Below are positions 1 through 9,614 of a stretch of 64,000 bases of DNA, one piece after another. The notes under the pieces were generated by a model, which saw only the letters and a program-made list of their open reading frames with translations, searched no databases and was not told the DNA's origin. Origin of the DNA: Glutamicibacter creatinolyticus (GTDB taxonomy: Bacteria > Actinomycetota > Actinomycetes > Actinomycetales > Micrococcaceae). The DNA is taken from NCBI RefSeq assembly GCF_006094275.1, contig NZ_CP034412.1, positions 1,488,001 to 1,552,000 on the forward strand, written 5' to 3'. The translations under genes were made by a program, and so were the position numbers. How positions within the stretch are numbered: position 1 is the first letter of the stretch; each line of letters begins with the position of its first letter.

Positions 1-409
1 CCTGCAGGCAGTGCACCAGGGTGCCGCTGCCGTGCACAATGATGGGACCGCCGTCCCCGGCCCGCAGCCGGGCCACATCGGCCATGGAGCGCAGGATGGT
101 GGTCTGGCCCCAGTTCTCCACCAGGTCGCGTTCCTCCAGCGTCGTGGAGACCACGTACTTGGGCTGGTCGTTGTAGTCGGCGAACTCCTCGTCCATGTCC
201 GGCCAGACCCTGCTGAACTCCTGGTAGGTCCTGCGCCCCAGCAGCATGGCGGTGGCATCGGACTGTTCGATGGCCTTCAGCTCGTAGGCGGCCTCATCGG
301 GCTGCACCAGGTTGAAGGTCCAGCCCGAATGCCGGTAGCCGCTCTCCCCGCCGGGGGCCTGCATGACGCCGTCGAGGGAGATGAGGGTGGTGACGATGAG
401 GGTACGCAT
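1..409 (-). CDS. RibD C-terminal / dihydrofolate-reductase-like protein (partial)
   Basis: The C-terminus lies beyond the left edge; 136 residues are visible from the ATG at 409. The start MRTLIVTTLISLDGVMQAPGG, then the LLGRRTYQEF segment and the IIVHGSGTL segment near the cut, are typical of small stand-alone RibD-C domain proteins, which have a DHFR-like fold and bind NADPH. Their natural substrate is generally unknown, and true folate reduction should not be assumed. A second, clearly homologous protein lies at 31110-31700. The gene sits downstream of the fabF terminator hairpin, so it is probably a separate unit from the FAS-II operon. The reading frame is clean with no internal stops. 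Confidence 0.8.
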   Translation of the reverse strand, partial: MRTLIVTTLISLDGVMQAPGGESGYRHSGWTFNLVQPDEAAYELKAIEQSDATAMLLGRRTYQEFSRVWPDMDEEFADYNDQPKYVVSTTLEERDLVENWGQTTILRSMADVARLRAGDGGPIIVHGSGTLVHCLQ

Positions 410-555
410 CCTGAGCCTTCCGCACGTGAACGTTTCCTGCGGCTGAACGTGCCAGCCGGGTCCGGTGCTCCCAAACTACCGGGCGCGCCCCGCCTTGGGA
501 AGGGGATCCAGCCCGGCTGGAGGCGGTCGCTCCCGCCCCTGGTGGAGATGCCAAA

Positions 556-591
556 GGGCGGCCGGCTCCCGTGCTGGGAAGCCGGCCGCCC
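556..591 (-). terminator. Terminator after fabF
   Basis: An 11-bp perfect inverted repeat (GGGCGGCCGGC at 556-566, GCCGGCCGCCC at 581-591) lies 28 nt past the fabF stop. On the minus strand it is followed by a short T run (TTTGG). It marks the end of the fabD-fabH-acpP-fabF unit. Confidence 0.75.
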
Positions 592-618
592 TTGTACTGG
601 CGTGCGTGGCTGGTGCAG

Positions 619-1857
619 CTAGATGCTGCGGATGGCCACGACGGCATTGTGCCCGCCGAAGCCGAAGGAGTTGTTCAGCGCCACGATCGAGCCCTCGCGC
701 AGTTCCTGCGGCTGGCCGGTGACGACCTTCAGCGGGATGTCCGGGTCCTGGTTCTCCAGGTTGATGGTCACCGGGGTCTTGCGGTGGTAGACCGCCAGGG
801 TGGAGAGCACCGACTCCACGGCGCCGGAGGCACCGAGCAGGTGGCCCATCTGCGACTTGGTGGCCGAAACCCACACGTCATCCAGCGCATCGCCCAAGGC
901 GGCGCGCAGCGCGGTGTACTCGGGCTTGTCGCCCACCGGGGTGGAGGTGGCGTGCGCGTTGACGTGCACGACGTCCTCGGGCTGGATGCGCCCGTCGAAC
1001 ATGGCGGCCTTCAGCGCGCGGGTGGCGCCCAGCCCTTCCGGATCCGGGGCGGTGATGTGGAACGCGTCGGCGGTCACCGAGGAGCCGGCCAGTTCGGCGT
1101 AGATGCGCGCGCCGCGGGCCAGGGCGTGTTCCTCGGCCTCCAGCACCAGGGCGCCGGCACCCTCGCCCATGACGAAGCCGTCACGGTCCAGGTCGTAGGG
1201 GCGCGAGGCGCGCTGCGGGTCGTCGTTGCGCTTGGACAGGGCCTGCATGGAGGCGAACGCGGCGATCGGCATCGGGTGGATGGCCGCCTCGGCGCCGCCG
1301 ACCATGACCACGTCGGCCTTGCCGTTGCGGATCAAATCCAGTCCCACGTGCATGGCCTCGGTACCCGAGGCGCAGGCGGAGACCGGGGTGTGCGCCCCGC
1401 CCTTGGCACCCAGGTCCAGGGAGACGGCGGCGGCCGGGCCGTTGGGCATCAGCATCGGCACAGTCATCGGCAGCACGCGGCGCGGGCCCTTGGCCTTGAG
1501 CGTGTCCCAGGCGTCCAGCAGCGTCCACACCCCGCCGATGCCGGTGGCGAAGGCGACCGAGAGGCGGTCCGGGTCGACCTCTTCCAGACCCGAGTCCTTC
1601 CAGGCCTCGCGGGAGGCGACCACGGCGAACTGGGTGGAGGGGTCCATGCGCTTCATCTCCACGCGGGAGAGGGTTTCGCTGGCCGGGTTCGAGGCGCGCG
1701 CGGCGAAGGTCACCGGCAGCTGGTATTCCTCGACCCACTCGTCGGTGAGGGTGGCGGCGCCCGAGACGCCCTTGAGGGAATTGGCCCACAGGGTGGGCAC
1801 ATCCCCGCCAATGGGGGTGGTGGCTCCCAGGCCGGTGATCACTACTTTGCGCGCCAT
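619..1857 (-). CDS. fabF: Beta-ketoacyl-[acyl-carrier-protein] synthase II
   Basis: FabF elongates acyl chains in type II fatty-acid synthesis by decarboxylative condensation of malonyl-ACP with acyl-ACP in the cytoplasm. The 412 residues match the usual family length. The nucleophile Cys162 lies in SACASGTEA. The two histidines are in VNAHATSTP (His302) and SQMGHLLGASG (His339), and the conserved Lys334 precedes the latter. The ATG at 1857 gives the normal N-terminus MARKVVITGLGATTPIGGD. It is the last gene of the operon fabD-fabH-acpP-fabF and is separated from acpP by a strong hairpin (1955-1992), so it may be made in lower amounts than ACP. Confidence 0.97.
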   Translation of the reverse strand: MARKVVITGLGATTPIGGDVPTLWANSLKGVSGAATLTDEWVEEYQLPVTFAARASNPASETLSRVEMKRMDPSTQFAVVASREAWKDSGLEEVDPDRLSVAFATGIGGVWTLLDAWDTLKAKGPRRVLPMTVPMLMPNGPAAAVSLDLGAKGGAHTPVSACASGTEAMHVGLDLIRNGKADVVMVGGAEAAIHPMPIAAFASMQALSKRNDDPQRASRPYDLDRDGFVMGEGAGALVLEAEEHALARGARIYAELAGSSVTADAFHITAPDPEGLGATRALKAAMFDGRIQPEDVVHVNAHATSTPVGDKPEYTALRAALGDALDDVWVSATKSQMGHLLGASGAVESVLSTLAVYHRKTPVTINLENQDPDIPLKVVTGQPQELREGSIVALNNSFGFGGHNAVVAIRSI

Positions 1858-1954
1858 CGTCTAACTCTCTACTGGGCGGGAAAACAAAAATCAGGGGGTG
1901 GGCCGTTCAACGGACCACATGCGTGGAAGGGCTGCTGCCACGCTCAGCGGCGGA

Positions 1955-1992
1955 CGTGGTCCGGCAGGTAGCTACTGTGCTGCCGGACCACG
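1955..1992 (-). terminator. Intercistronic hairpin between acpP and fabF
   Basis: CGTGGTCCGGCAG (1955-1967) pairs perfectly with CTGCCGGACCACG (1980-1992) over 13 bp with a 12-nt loop. There is no clear T run, so it may be a partial terminator, a processing site or an RNA-stabilising structure at the 3' end of the acpP message rather than a full stop. Confidence 0.6.
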
Positions 1993-2033
1993 TCACGCGG
2001 TGCGCCGGTACGTCGCTGCACCGGCGTGCGGCA

Positions 2034-2279
2034 CTAGGCCTGGGCCGAAACGATGAAGTTGACGGCGTCGCCCACGGTCTTGAGGTTCTTGACTTCCTCG
2101 TCCGGGATCTTCACGTCGAACTTCTCTTCGGCGTTGACCACGATGGTCATCATCGAGATCGAGTCGATGTCCAGGTCCTCGGTGAAGGACTTGTCCAGCT
2201 GCACGTCTGCTTCGTCCAGGCCGGTCTCTTCGTTCACGATCTCGGCGAGGCCCGCCAGAATTTCTTCGTTGCTAGCCAT
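2034..2279 (-). CDS. acpP: Acyl carrier protein
   Basis: This is the small acidic carrier of the growing acyl chain in FAS-II. Its 81 residues carry Ser40 in the DLDIDSIS motif, the site for 4'-phosphopantetheine attachment (the usual motif is DSL; here it is DSI). The start MASNEEILAGLAEIV is typical. An AAGGAG-like ribosome site lies just upstream of the ATG (AAAAGGAGCC on the minus strand). It sits between fabH and fabF on the same strand with 137- and 176-nt gaps. The strong hairpin downstream could protect or boost this message, which fits the high cellular demand for ACP (inference). Confidence 0.96.
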   Translation of the reverse strand: MASNEEILAGLAEIVNEETGLDEADVQLDKSFTEDLDIDSISMMTIVVNAEEKFDVKIPDEEVKNLKTVGDAVNFIVSAQA

Positions 2280-2416
2280 GAAAGGCTCCTTTTCTTGTGT
2301 TGTGCCGGTACAACCGACGATGACTGGGCGGCACCGTCATCCCCGCCGGATCGCTCCGGGACTGGGGGATGCCACCCGGCTTGGTGAAAACTTCACGTTG
2401 CCGTCAACTGTTTAGT

Positions 2417-3496
2417 TTATGGCAGTCGCACGACCTGCGCGCCAAAGACAAGCCCGGCGCCGAAGCCGATTTGCAGGGCCAGCCCGCCGCAGACCTCCGG
2501 GTGTTCGCGGCGCATCCGGTCCATGGCCATCGGGATGGAGGCCGCGGAGGTGTTCCCGTTCTCGGCGATGTCCCGGGCCACGATCACCGAATCGGGCAGC
2601 TTCAGCTGCTTGACCATCTCGTCGATGATGCGCATGTTCGCCTGGTGGGGCAGGAATGCGGCCAGGTCGCTGGCCTCGATCCCGGCCTCGGTCAGGGCCT
2701 TGCGGGCCATCTTGGCCATCTCCCACACCGCCCAGCGGAACACGGTCTGCCCGTCCTGGCGCAGCGTCGGCCAGCGCGGGGAGTCCGGCTGGGCGGCGTC
2801 GGCGCCTTCGCGCTGCGGGTCGGCGTCGCCCGCCCCGGCGGCCAGGGCCGAACCCAGCAGGCCTTCGCGCAGCTCCACCTGCGAGTGGGTCATGCCGATC
2901 GCGGACCACTTCGAGCCGTCCGAGCCCCACACCGAGGGGGAGATCCCCGGGGTGTCGCTGGCGCCGATGATCACCGCGCCGGCCCCGTCCCCGAGCAGGA
3001 AGGAGATGGTGCGTTCATGGTTGTCAATGTAGTCCGAGAGCTTCTCCGCGCCGATCACCAGCACGTTCTGCGCCAGCCCGGAGCGCACCAGCGCGTCGGC
3101 CTGGGCGACCCCGTAGCAGTAGCCGGCGCAGGCGGCGGAGATGTCATAGGCCGGGGCCGGGGTCATCCCCAGCGCGTCGGCCACCGCGGCGGCCGCGGAG
3201 GGGGTGGCGTGCGGGAAGGTGACGGTGGCGACGATGACCGCGTCGATCTGCCCCGGCTCCAGGCCGGTGTCGGCCAGGGCCGCCTGCCCGGCGGCCACGC
3301 ACATGTCCAGCAGCGAGGTGTTCTCATCCGCCCGGTAGCGGGTGATGATCCCAGTGCGCTGGCGGATCCACTCATCGGAGGAATCGATCCACTGGCACAC
3401 GTCCTGGTTGGTCACCACCACGGTGGGCCGGTAGCTTCCGGTGCCCAGGATGCGGCTGTGGGCGTTGGGTGTCACCTGGTTCAGCACAGCGCTCAT
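2417..3496 (-). CDS. fabH: Beta-ketoacyl-[acyl-carrier-protein] synthase III
   Basis: FabH starts FAS-II by condensing an acyl-CoA primer with malonyl-ACP. Visible catalytic residues are Cys123 (SAACAGYCYG), His284 (PHQAN) and Asn315 (NGNTSAAS). The 359 residues are slightly longer than the usual 320-345 because of an extra polar stretch at about residues 220-245 and an N-terminal extension of about 12 residues. The ATG at 3496 is chosen because GAGGAAAGAAGAGAAC directly precedes it; the frame stays open upstream but there the residues are low-complexity. It follows fabD by 47 nt on the same strand. In actinomycetes FabH usually favours branched short-chain primers, but that is family knowledge and not readable here. 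Confidence 0.95.
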   Translation of the reverse strand: MSAVLNQVTPNAHSRILGTGSYRPTVVVTNQDVCQWIDSSDEWIRQRTGIITRYRADENTSLLDMCVAAGQAALADTGLEPGQIDAVIVATVTFPHATPSAAAAVADALGMTPAPAYDISAACAGYCYGVAQADALVRSGLAQNVLVIGAEKLSDYIDNHERTISFLLGDGAGAVIIGASDTPGISPSVWGSDGSKWSAIGMTHSQVELREGLLGSALAAGAGDADPQREGADAAQPDSPRWPTLRQDGQTVFRWAVWEMAKMARKALTEAGIEASDLAAFLPHQANMRIIDEMVKQLKLPDSVIVARDIAENGNTSAASIPMAMDRMRREHPEVCGGLALQIGFGAGLVFGAQVVRLP

Positions 3497-3543
3497 GTTC
3501 TCTTCTTTCCTCGCCACGTCGTATCGGTTCGCAGGGAACCGGG

Positions 3544-4464
3544 TTAGGCCACGTGCTCGTTGACGAACTTGCGGGCGTCCTCCAGGTCCTCGGGGGACTT
3601 CAGCGCCAGGGTCTTCACGCCCTTCAGCCCGCGGCGGGCCAGGCCCACCAGGGTGCCGGCCGGGGCCAGCTCCAGAATGCCGGTGACGCCCATGGCGGCC
3701 AGCTGCTCCATGCACTGGTCCCAGCGCACCGGGCGGGAGACCTGGGCGACCAGCGACGCCAGGTTCGCCTTGCCGTCGGCCACCGGCTTTCCGTCGTAGT
3801 TCGACAGCAGCGGCACGGCCGGGTCGGCCGGGTCCAGCTTGGCCGACAGTTCCTTCAGCACGCCCACGGCCGGGGCCATGTGCTCGGTGTGGAATGCCCC
3901 GGCAACCTTCAGCGGGATGACCCGGGCCTTGGCCGGCGGGTTCTCGCTCAGCGCCTTGATCTGCTCCATGGTGCCGGCGGCCACGGTCTGCCCGCCGCCG
4001 TTGGCGTTCGCCGCGGTCAGCCCGTGCTGCTCGATGGCGGCCAGCACCTCCTGCGGGTCCCCGCCAAGTACGGCGGCCATGCCGGTGGGCTGTTCGGCGG
4101 CGGCCTCGGCCATCGCGTTGGCGCGTTCGCGCACGAAGGTCATCGCATCGCCCTCGCTCAGCGCCCCGGCCAGGGCGGAGGCGGTGATTTCCCCGACCGA
4201 GTGCCCGGCCAGCACGGTGTTCGGCGGCAGGGTGTCACCCAGCAGGGCGCGGGCGGTGACCAGCCCGGCGGCCACGATCAGCGGCTGGGCCACCGCGGTG
4301 TCCTTGATGGTCTCCTCGTCGGATTCGGTGCCGTGGGCGATCAGGTCGCGGTCGGTGATCACCGACAGGTCCTGCAGATGGTCGCGCACACCGGCCACAT
4401 GCAGCCAGTCGTTCAAGAATCCTGGGGTCTGGGAGCCCTGTCCCGGGCATACAATTGCTAGCAC
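3544..4464 (-). CDS. fabD: Malonyl-CoA:ACP transacylase
   Basis: FabD loads malonyl from CoA onto ACP to supply FAS-II. The 306-residue protein has the N-terminal GQGSQ motif (residues 8-12), the nucleophile Ser89 in GHSVGE and a downstream FHTEHM histidine segment. The start is GTG at 4464, with GGAAAG about 7 nt upstream. It is the first gene of the FAS-II operon and lies 221 nt downstream of fasR, an intergenic gap containing a 7-bp inverted repeat (4531-4549) that could serve regulation. Confidence 0.95.
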   Translation of the reverse strand: MLAIVCPGQGSQTPGFLNDWLHVAGVRDHLQDLSVITDRDLIAHGTESDEETIKDTAVAQPLIVAAGLVTARALLGDTLPPNTVLAGHSVGEITASALAGALSEGDAMTFVRERANAMAEAAAEQPTGMAAVLGGDPQEVLAAIEQHGLTAANANGGGQTVAAGTMEQIKALSENPPAKARVIPLKVAGAFHTEHMAPAVGVLKELSAKLDPADPAVPLLSNYDGKPVADGKANLASLVAQVSRPVRWDQCMEQLAAMGVTGILELAPAGTLVGLARRGLKGVKTLALKSPEDLEDARKFVNEHVA

Positions 4465-4530
4465 TCTTACAGCTTTCCAAATTGGGGGCGGGTTGCGCTC
4501 ATCATTTCGGCACCAAGCTGGCCGAACCTC

Positions 4531-4549
4531 TTTGTAGGAAGTCTACAAA
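4531..4549. promoter_or_regulatory. Inverted repeat upstream of fabD (candidate FasR site)
   Basis: TTTGTAG (4531-4537) and CTACAAA (4543-4549) form a perfect palindrome with a 5-nt spacer, 67-85 nt upstream of the fabD start. AT-rich palindromes are uncommon in this GC-rich context. In Streptomyces the orthologous PucR-type FasR activates the fab operon from its promoter; assignment of this repeat to FasR is inference. Confidence 0.45.
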
Positions 4550-4685
4550 ACCAGTGGGGCCGCTGTCGAAGGAAACCCGCCAATTTCGGCAGATGACACC
4601 CCCGGCATGTGTACGCACCCTCCAAAGCTGCCCCTTCGGGCCGTAGCTGCGGCGGCCTCCCGTGCTTCGGGTCAGCGGCAGCGGT

Positions 4686-5894
4686 TTAGCGTCGGGCGTC
4701 ACGCAACCGCCCGACCATCAGCGCCGTCTGCAGCACGAACGCGTCGCGGGGGACCAGCGGGTCCCACCCGGTCACCTCGCTCACGCGCTTGAGCCGGTAG
4801 CGCACCGTGTTGGCGTGCACGAACAGTTCCCGTGCCGTGCCCTCCAGCGAATGCCCCAGTGCCAGGTAGCTGGCCAGGGTTTCGGTCAGCGCGTTCGCCG
4901 CGTGCTGCAGCGGCTGGTAGACCCGCTCATGCAGCGCGTCCGCGGCCAGCTGGTCCCCGTTGACCACCCGTTCGGGCAGCAGGTCATCGGCGGCGATCGG
5001 ACACGGCGCCTCCGGCCAGGCGGCGGCCGCGGCATACCCGGCCATCGCGGCCGTGGCCCCGTAGTGCATTTCCTTCACCGTGGGCGCGAGCGGCGAGTAG
5101 ACCACCGGCCCCTCACCGAACAGCCGGCCGAGCCGCCCCAAGTCCATCTCCTCGAACTTGGTGTCCGAGAGCATCAGGATCGACCGGTCCCCGAGGATCC
5201 CCACCAGCGAGTCCCGCCCGTAGCGGGTGGCGACCCGGCGCAGCGCGGAGACGAAGTTCACCGGGGGAGAGGAGGGGGTGGTGCCCACCATGATGCGGAT
5301 GTTCGCCTGGGAGCGCCAGCCGATCGCGGCGAAGCGGGAGGAGAGCGAGTCCTGGGATTCGCCGTGCAGCACCGCGTCCACCACGTGCGCCTCCAGGCGC
5401 GAATCCCACGCCCCGCGGGTCTCCGCGGCCCGGGCGTACACGTCGGCGGCGGCGAACGCGACCTCCCGCGAGTAGCGCAGCACCGCCTCGCGCACCTGGC
5501 CCTGCTCGGATTCGGCGACGATGTCCGGCACCTGGGATTCAACGACCTCCACGATGGTGCGCAGCAGCGCCAGTGCCTTTTGCAGGCTGATGGAGCGGGT
5601 CAGCTCGGTGGGCGCGGCCCCAAACACGTCGGTCATCACCCAGGCCGGGGTGGATTCGGGGTGTTCGTACCAGTTCACGAACGTGGAGATGCCCTTCTGG
5701 GCCACCAGGCCCAGGGCGGCGCGTTCCTCCGGGGCCAGGGAGCGGTACCAGGGCAGGGACTGGTCCAGGTACTTCAGCGCCGCGGTGGACAGCACCCCCA
5801 GATGGGATTTGAGCCGCTTGATGGTCTCCGGGCTCGGCTTGGCCAGCCGGCTGGGCCGTCCGCGCTGCAGCGAAGCTTCGGCCGTTTCATTCAT
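4686..5894 (-). CDS. fasR: PucR-type transcriptional activator of fatty-acid synthesis
   Basis: The C-terminus (LEGTARELFVHANTVRYRL, then KRVSEVTGWDPLVPRDAF) is the PucR C-terminal helix-turn-helix. A GGDEF-like/CdaR middle region lies at about residues 160-300. Position directly upstream of fabD-fabH-acpP-fabF on the same strand matches Streptomyces FasR, which activates the fab genes. The ATG at 5894 (MNETAEASLQRGRPSRL) gives 402 residues; an in-frame ATG four codons earlier (MLIDMNE) is also possible. The longer upstream frame has shadow-like composition and is rejected. Symbol assignment is by context and fold. Confidence 0.85.
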   Translation of the reverse strand: MNETAEASLQRGRPSRLAKPSPETIKRLKSHLGVLSTAALKYLDQSLPWYRSLAPEERAALGLVAQKGISTFVNWYEHPESTPAWVMTDVFGAAPTELTRSISLQKALALLRTIVEVVESQVPDIVAESEQGQVREAVLRYSREVAFAAADVYARAAETRGAWDSRLEAHVVDAVLHGESQDSLSSRFAAIGWRSQANIRIMVGTTPSSPPVNFVSALRRVATRYGRDSLVGILGDRSILMLSDTKFEEMDLGRLGRLFGEGPVVYSPLAPTVKEMHYGATAAMAGYAAAAAWPEAPCPIAADDLLPERVVNGDQLAADALHERVYQPLQHAANALTETLASYLALGHSLEGTARELFVHANTVRYRLKRVSEVTGWDPLVPRDAFVLQTALMVGRLRDARR

Positions 5895-6003
5895 GTCTAT
5901 GAGCATATCGGTTCGATGCACGGGCCACGTGTGCCAAGCGGTTTTTGACCCCGGGAAGCGGGCACGCGGCACCCCCGGGTGCCGTGATGGCCGGGCAAAT
6001 GGG

Positions 6004-6052
6004 AAACGGTGGCCACACGCTCCTTCACGGGGAAGGGGTGTGGCCACCGTTT
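6004..6052 (-). terminator. Terminator after aceE
   Basis: AAACGGTGGCCACAC (6004-6018) pairs perfectly over 15 bp with GTGTGGCCACCGTTT (6038-6052), 38 nt past the aceE stop. It separates aceE from fasR. Confidence 0.8.
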
Positions 6053-6089
6053 GCCGGGAGTCCCGCCGGTTGAACCGGTGGGTGGGTGG

Positions 6090-8834
6090 TTAGGCGTCGC
6101 CGCCAGCGTTGCCCGAACGTCCCGCGTTGGGGTTGTTCAGGTCATACTTCTGATGCGCCTTGATCGGGGTATCGGCCGGGATCTCGCCCCGCTCAGCCAA
6201 CGCCTGCAGGGTCTTGACGACCAGGGAATGCGCGTCGATCTTGAAGAACCGGCGCGCCGCGGCCCGGGTATCACTAAACCCGAACCCGTCCGCTCCCAGG
6301 GTGTGGTACTCACCGGGCACGTAGGGGCGCACCTGTTCAAGCACCGCCCGCTGGTAATCACTGGTCGCGATCACCGGGCCGGTCGCCGATTCCAGCTGAC
6401 CGGTCAGGTACGGGGTCGGACGCGTAGCACCCGGGTCGTCCATGATGACCTGGTCACAGTGCTGACCCTGACGGGCCAACTCGTTCCACGAAGTCACCGA
6501 CCACACATCGGCAGACACTCCCCATTCGGTGGCCAGGATGTCCTGGGCTTCCAACGCCCACGGCACCGCGACCCCCGAGCCCAGCAGCTGGGCGCGCGGC
6601 CCGTCAATCGAGGCTTCCTTGAGCAGGTAAATGCCCTTGATGATCCCCTCGACATCCACGTTTTCCGGCTCGGCCGGCTGGATGATCGGCTCGTTGTACA
6701 CCGTCAGGTAGTACATCACGTTCGGATCCGGGTGTTCCCCGCCATACATGCGCTCCAGGCCTGAACGCATGATGTGCCCGATCTCGTACCCGTAGGCCGG
6801 GTCGTAGGCCACCACCGCCGGGTTGGTCAACGCCAGCAGCGGGGAATGCCCATCAGCGTGCTGCAGCCCCTCACCGGTCAGGGTGGTGCGTCCAGCGGTC
6901 GCGCCGATCACGAACCCGCGGGTCATTTGATCCGCTGCCGCCCAGAACGCGTCCCCGGTGCGCTGGAACCCGAACATCGAGTAGAACACGTAGATCGGGA
7001 TCAACGCTTCCCCGTGGGTGGCATACGAGGTCCCGGCCGCGGTGAACGAGGCCACCGCCCCGGCCTCGTTGATCCCGGGATGGATCAACTGCCCCGAGGC
7101 CGATTCCTTGTACGCCAGCACCAGGTCACGGTCCACCGACAGGTAGTTCTGCCCGGCCGGGTTGTAGATCTTCTTGGTGGGGAAGAACGAGTCCATCCCG
7201 AACGTGCGCGACTCATCGGGGACGATCGGCACGATCCGGTGCCCGAAGTCCTTATCCCGCATCAAGTCCTTCAGCAAACGCACGAACGCCATCGTGGTCG
7301 CGGCCATCTGCTTGCCCGACCCGCGCTTGGCGATCTCATAGGACTTCTGCCCGGGCAGGCTGATCCGGGTTTCGTTGTGCGGGCGGCGTTCGGGCAAAAA
7401 CCCGCCCAGCTCAGCCCGCCGGTCCATCAGGTACTGGTGCTCCTCGGAGTCCTGGGAGGGGCGGTAGTACGGGGGCAGGTACGGGTCGGCTTCCAGCTGC
7501 TCATCGGTGATCGGGATCCGCAAATGATCACGGAACCCCTTCAGGTCCTCCAAGGTCAGCTTCTTCATCTGGTGGGTCGCGTTACGGGCCTCGAAATGCG
7601 GGCCCAAACCATACCCCTTGACCGTCTTGGCCAGCACCACCGTGGGCTTGCCCTTGAACTCGGTCGCGGCCTTATACGCGGCATACACCTTGTGGTAGTC
7701 ATGCCCGCCACGCTTCAAATTCCAGATCTCATCATCGGACAGGTGATTGACCAGTTCCTTGGTTTCCGGGCGCTGACCGAAGAAATGCTCACGCACGAAC
7801 GCGCCGGACTCGGCCTTGTACGTCTGGTAATCCCCATCCGGGGTCTGGTTCATCACTTCCACCAGCGCACCGGTGTCATCGGCATCCAGCAGGGCATCCC
7901 ACTCACGGCCCCACACCACCTTGATCACGTTCCAGCCCGCGCCGCGGAAGAACGCCTCCAGCTCCTGCATGATCTTCCCGTTGCCCCGCACCGGCCCGTC
8001 CAGGCGCTGCAGGTTGCAGTTGATCACGAACGTGAGGTTATCCAACCGCTCATTGGCCGCCAGCTGCAAGAATCCCCGCGATTCAGGCTCATCCATCTCA
8101 CCATCACCCAAGAACGCCCACACGTGCTGATCACTGGTGTCCTTGATGCCCCGGTTGTGCAGGTACCGGTTCAACTGGGCCTGGTAAATCGCGTTGGCCG
8201 GACCCAACCCCATCGACACGGTCGGGAACTGCCAAAACTCCGGCATCGAACGCGGGTGCGGGTAGGAGGGCAGGGCATGGCCCTGCTTCGACTTCTCCTG
8301 CCGGAACCCGTCCATGTCCTGCTCCGAAAGGCGACCTTCCAAAAACGCGCGCGCGTACATGCCCGGCGAGGCGTGGCCCTGGAAGAAAATCTGGTCCCCA
8401 CCCCCGGGATGGTCCTGGCCACGGAAGAAGTGGTTGAACCCGACCTCGTACAACGTCGCCGCCCCGGCATAGGTGGAAATATGCCCACCCACCCCGATAT
8501 CCGGGTGCTGGCCACGATGCACCATGATCGCCGCGTTCCAGCGCATGTACGCCCGGTACCGGCGCTCGATCGCCTCGTCCCCGGGGAACACCGGCTCCTG
8601 ATCCACCGGGATCGTGTTCACATAATCAGTGGTCGTGACCATCGGCACGCCCACCGACTTCGCCCCGGCCCGCTGCAGCAACGACCGGATAATGAACTGG
8701 GCCCGCTCGGTGCCCTGCGACTCGACCAGCTGGTCAAAGGAATCCAACCATTCCTGGGTCTCTTCCGGATCCCGGTCGGATAACTGATACGTCAGACCAC
8801 TACGGATCTGGGAGATGTGTTCCTCGACAGCCAC
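6090..8834 (-). CDS. aceE: Pyruvate dehydrogenase E1 component, homodimeric type
   Basis: E1 decarboxylates pyruvate with thiamine diphosphate and passes the acetyl group to the lipoyl E2 of the pyruvate dehydrogenase complex. The 914 residues match the homodimeric AceE family used by actinobacteria and enterics, not the alpha/beta type. The ThDP/Mg motif [17 protein letters not shown] and the [17 protein letters not shown] segment are intact. The start is ATG at 8834, giving [20 protein letters not shown], with AAAGGAGTAACC upstream. It is monocistronic, ends at a strong terminator and is divergent from the DUF3052 gene. E2 and E3 are not in the window. Confidence 0.97.
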   Translation of the reverse strand: MAVEEHISQIRSGLTYQLSDRDPEETQEWLDSFDQLVESQGTERAQFIIRSLLQRAGAKSVGVPMVTTTDYVNTIPVDQEPVFPGDEAIERRYRAYMRWNAAIMVHRGQHPDIGVGGHISTYAGAATLYEVGFNHFFRGQDHPGGGDQIFFQGHASPGMYARAFLEGRLSEQDMDGFRQEKSKQGHALPSYPHPRSMPEFWQFPTVSMGLGPANAIYQAQLNRYLHNRGIKDTSDQHVWAFLGDGEMDEPESRGFLQLAANERLDNLTFVINCNLQRLDGPVRGNGKIMQELEAFFRGAGWNVIKVVWGREWDALLDADDTGALVEVMNQTPDGDYQTYKAESGAFVREHFFGQRPETKELVNHLSDDEIWNLKRGGHDYHKVYAAYKAATEFKGKPTVVLAKTVKGYGLGPHFEARNATHQMKKLTLEDLKGFRDHLRIPITDEQLEADPYLPPYYRPSQDSEEHQYLMDRRAELGGFLPERRPHNETRISLPGQKSYEIAKRGSGKQMAATTMAFVRLLKDLMRDKDFGHRIVPIVPDESRTFGMDSFFPTKKIYNPAGQNYLSVDRDLVLAYKESASGQLIHPGINEAGAVASFTAAGTSYATHGEALIPIYVFYSMFGFQRTGDAFWAAADQMTRGFVIGATAGRTTLTGEGLQHADGHSPLLALTNPAVVAYDPAYGYEIGHIMRSGLERMYGGEHPDPNVMYYLTVYNEPIIQPAEPENVDVEGIIKGIYLLKEASIDGPRAQLLGSGVAVPWALEAQDILATEWGVSADVWSVTSWNELARQGQHCDQVIMDDPGATRPTPYLTGQLESATGPVIATSDYQRAVLEQVRPYVPGEYHTLGADGFGFSDTRAAARRFFKIDAHSLVVKTLQALAERGEIPADTPIKAHQKYDLNNPNAGRSGNAGGDA

Positions 8835-9192
8835 GGTTACTCCTTTATTGAAGCGGCTACATCCCGGTGGTGAGTTTCAGACACCGCGATGAGTTTGGGA
8901 CTACGGGCGGTGGCGCACTGGAGTGGCGTGCTACGCCCGTTCGTCATCAACTCTAGTTCGCATTCCGGTATTTTGAGGACAAGTTTTCATGCTGTGAGAA
9001 GAAAAACCGCTGATTTTCGGTGACCTATGAAACTGCGTACAAGGTCATGTTGCGTAATGGTCATGACTTGGAGACGTGTAACACGGGATCGGGAAACCAA
9101 AAATCCCGGCGTGTTGGCCCGCTGGCGCTTGAACGCGCGGGGAAAAGCGTGTTTCGTTGGTAGTAACGCTTTGCACCAGCAGGAGGAAACAA
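8835..9192. other. Divergent intergenic region aceE / DUF3052 gene
   Basis: This 358-nt region carries no convincing gene. It must hold both divergent promoters; no clean -35/-10 pair could be assigned by eye. An inverted repeat AAAGCGT (9144-9150) / ACGCTTT (9166-9172) lies just ahead of the AGGAGG ribosome site of the rightward gene. Confidence 0.5.
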
Positions 9193-9609
9193 GTGAGCGA
9201 CGCCGTATCGGCAAGTGTGGAGCCCGCAAAGAAGATGGGCTTCAAAGAGGAAGATCTGATCCAGGAACTCGGCTATGACGACGACGTGGATTATGACCTT
9301 CGCGATTCCATTGAGGATCTGATCGGCTCGGAGCTGCTCACCGAAGAGGACCACGACGTCGTAGATGCGGTCATCTACTGGTGGCGCGATGGCGACGGCG
9401 ACCTGGCCGATGCCCTCATGGACGCCCTGGCCAGCCTGGAAGACGACGGCGTGGTGTGGCTGCTGACCCCGAAGCAGGGGCGCGAAGGCCACGTCTCACC
9501 GACCCTGGTGCAGCAGGACGCCCCCACCGCGGGGCTGCACATGACCAACGCCGAGGGCGTGTCCAAGGAATGGTCCGCCATCCGGCTGGTCCAGCGACGC
9601 AAGCACTAA
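9193..9609 (+). CDS. DUF3052 family protein
   Basis: This 138-residue acidic protein of unknown function is conserved in actinobacteria. The recognisable family core is MGFKEEDLIQELGYDDDVD in the N-terminal third and the later DAVIYWWRDGDGDLADALMD. The start is GTG at 9193, chosen for the AGGAGG 7 nt upstream; an earlier in-frame start at 9157 adds only basic, low-quality residues. The downstream peroxiredoxin starts 5 nt after the stop, so the two are almost certainly co-transcribed and perhaps translationally coupled. The pairing with AhpE next to aceE is a recurrent actinobacterial arrangement. Confidence 0.88.
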   Translation: MSDAVSASVEPAKKMGFKEEDLIQELGYDDDVDYDLRDSIEDLIGSELLTEEDHDVVDAVIYWWRDGDGDLADALMDALASLEDDGVVWLLTPKQGREGHVSPTLVQQDAPTAGLHMTNAEGVSKEWSAIRLVQRRKH

Positions 9610-9614
9610 CGCCC

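Noticed and set aside
571-1971. Rightward 466-residue frame opposite fabF
   Set aside because: Mirror of fabF codons, no start signal and no domains.
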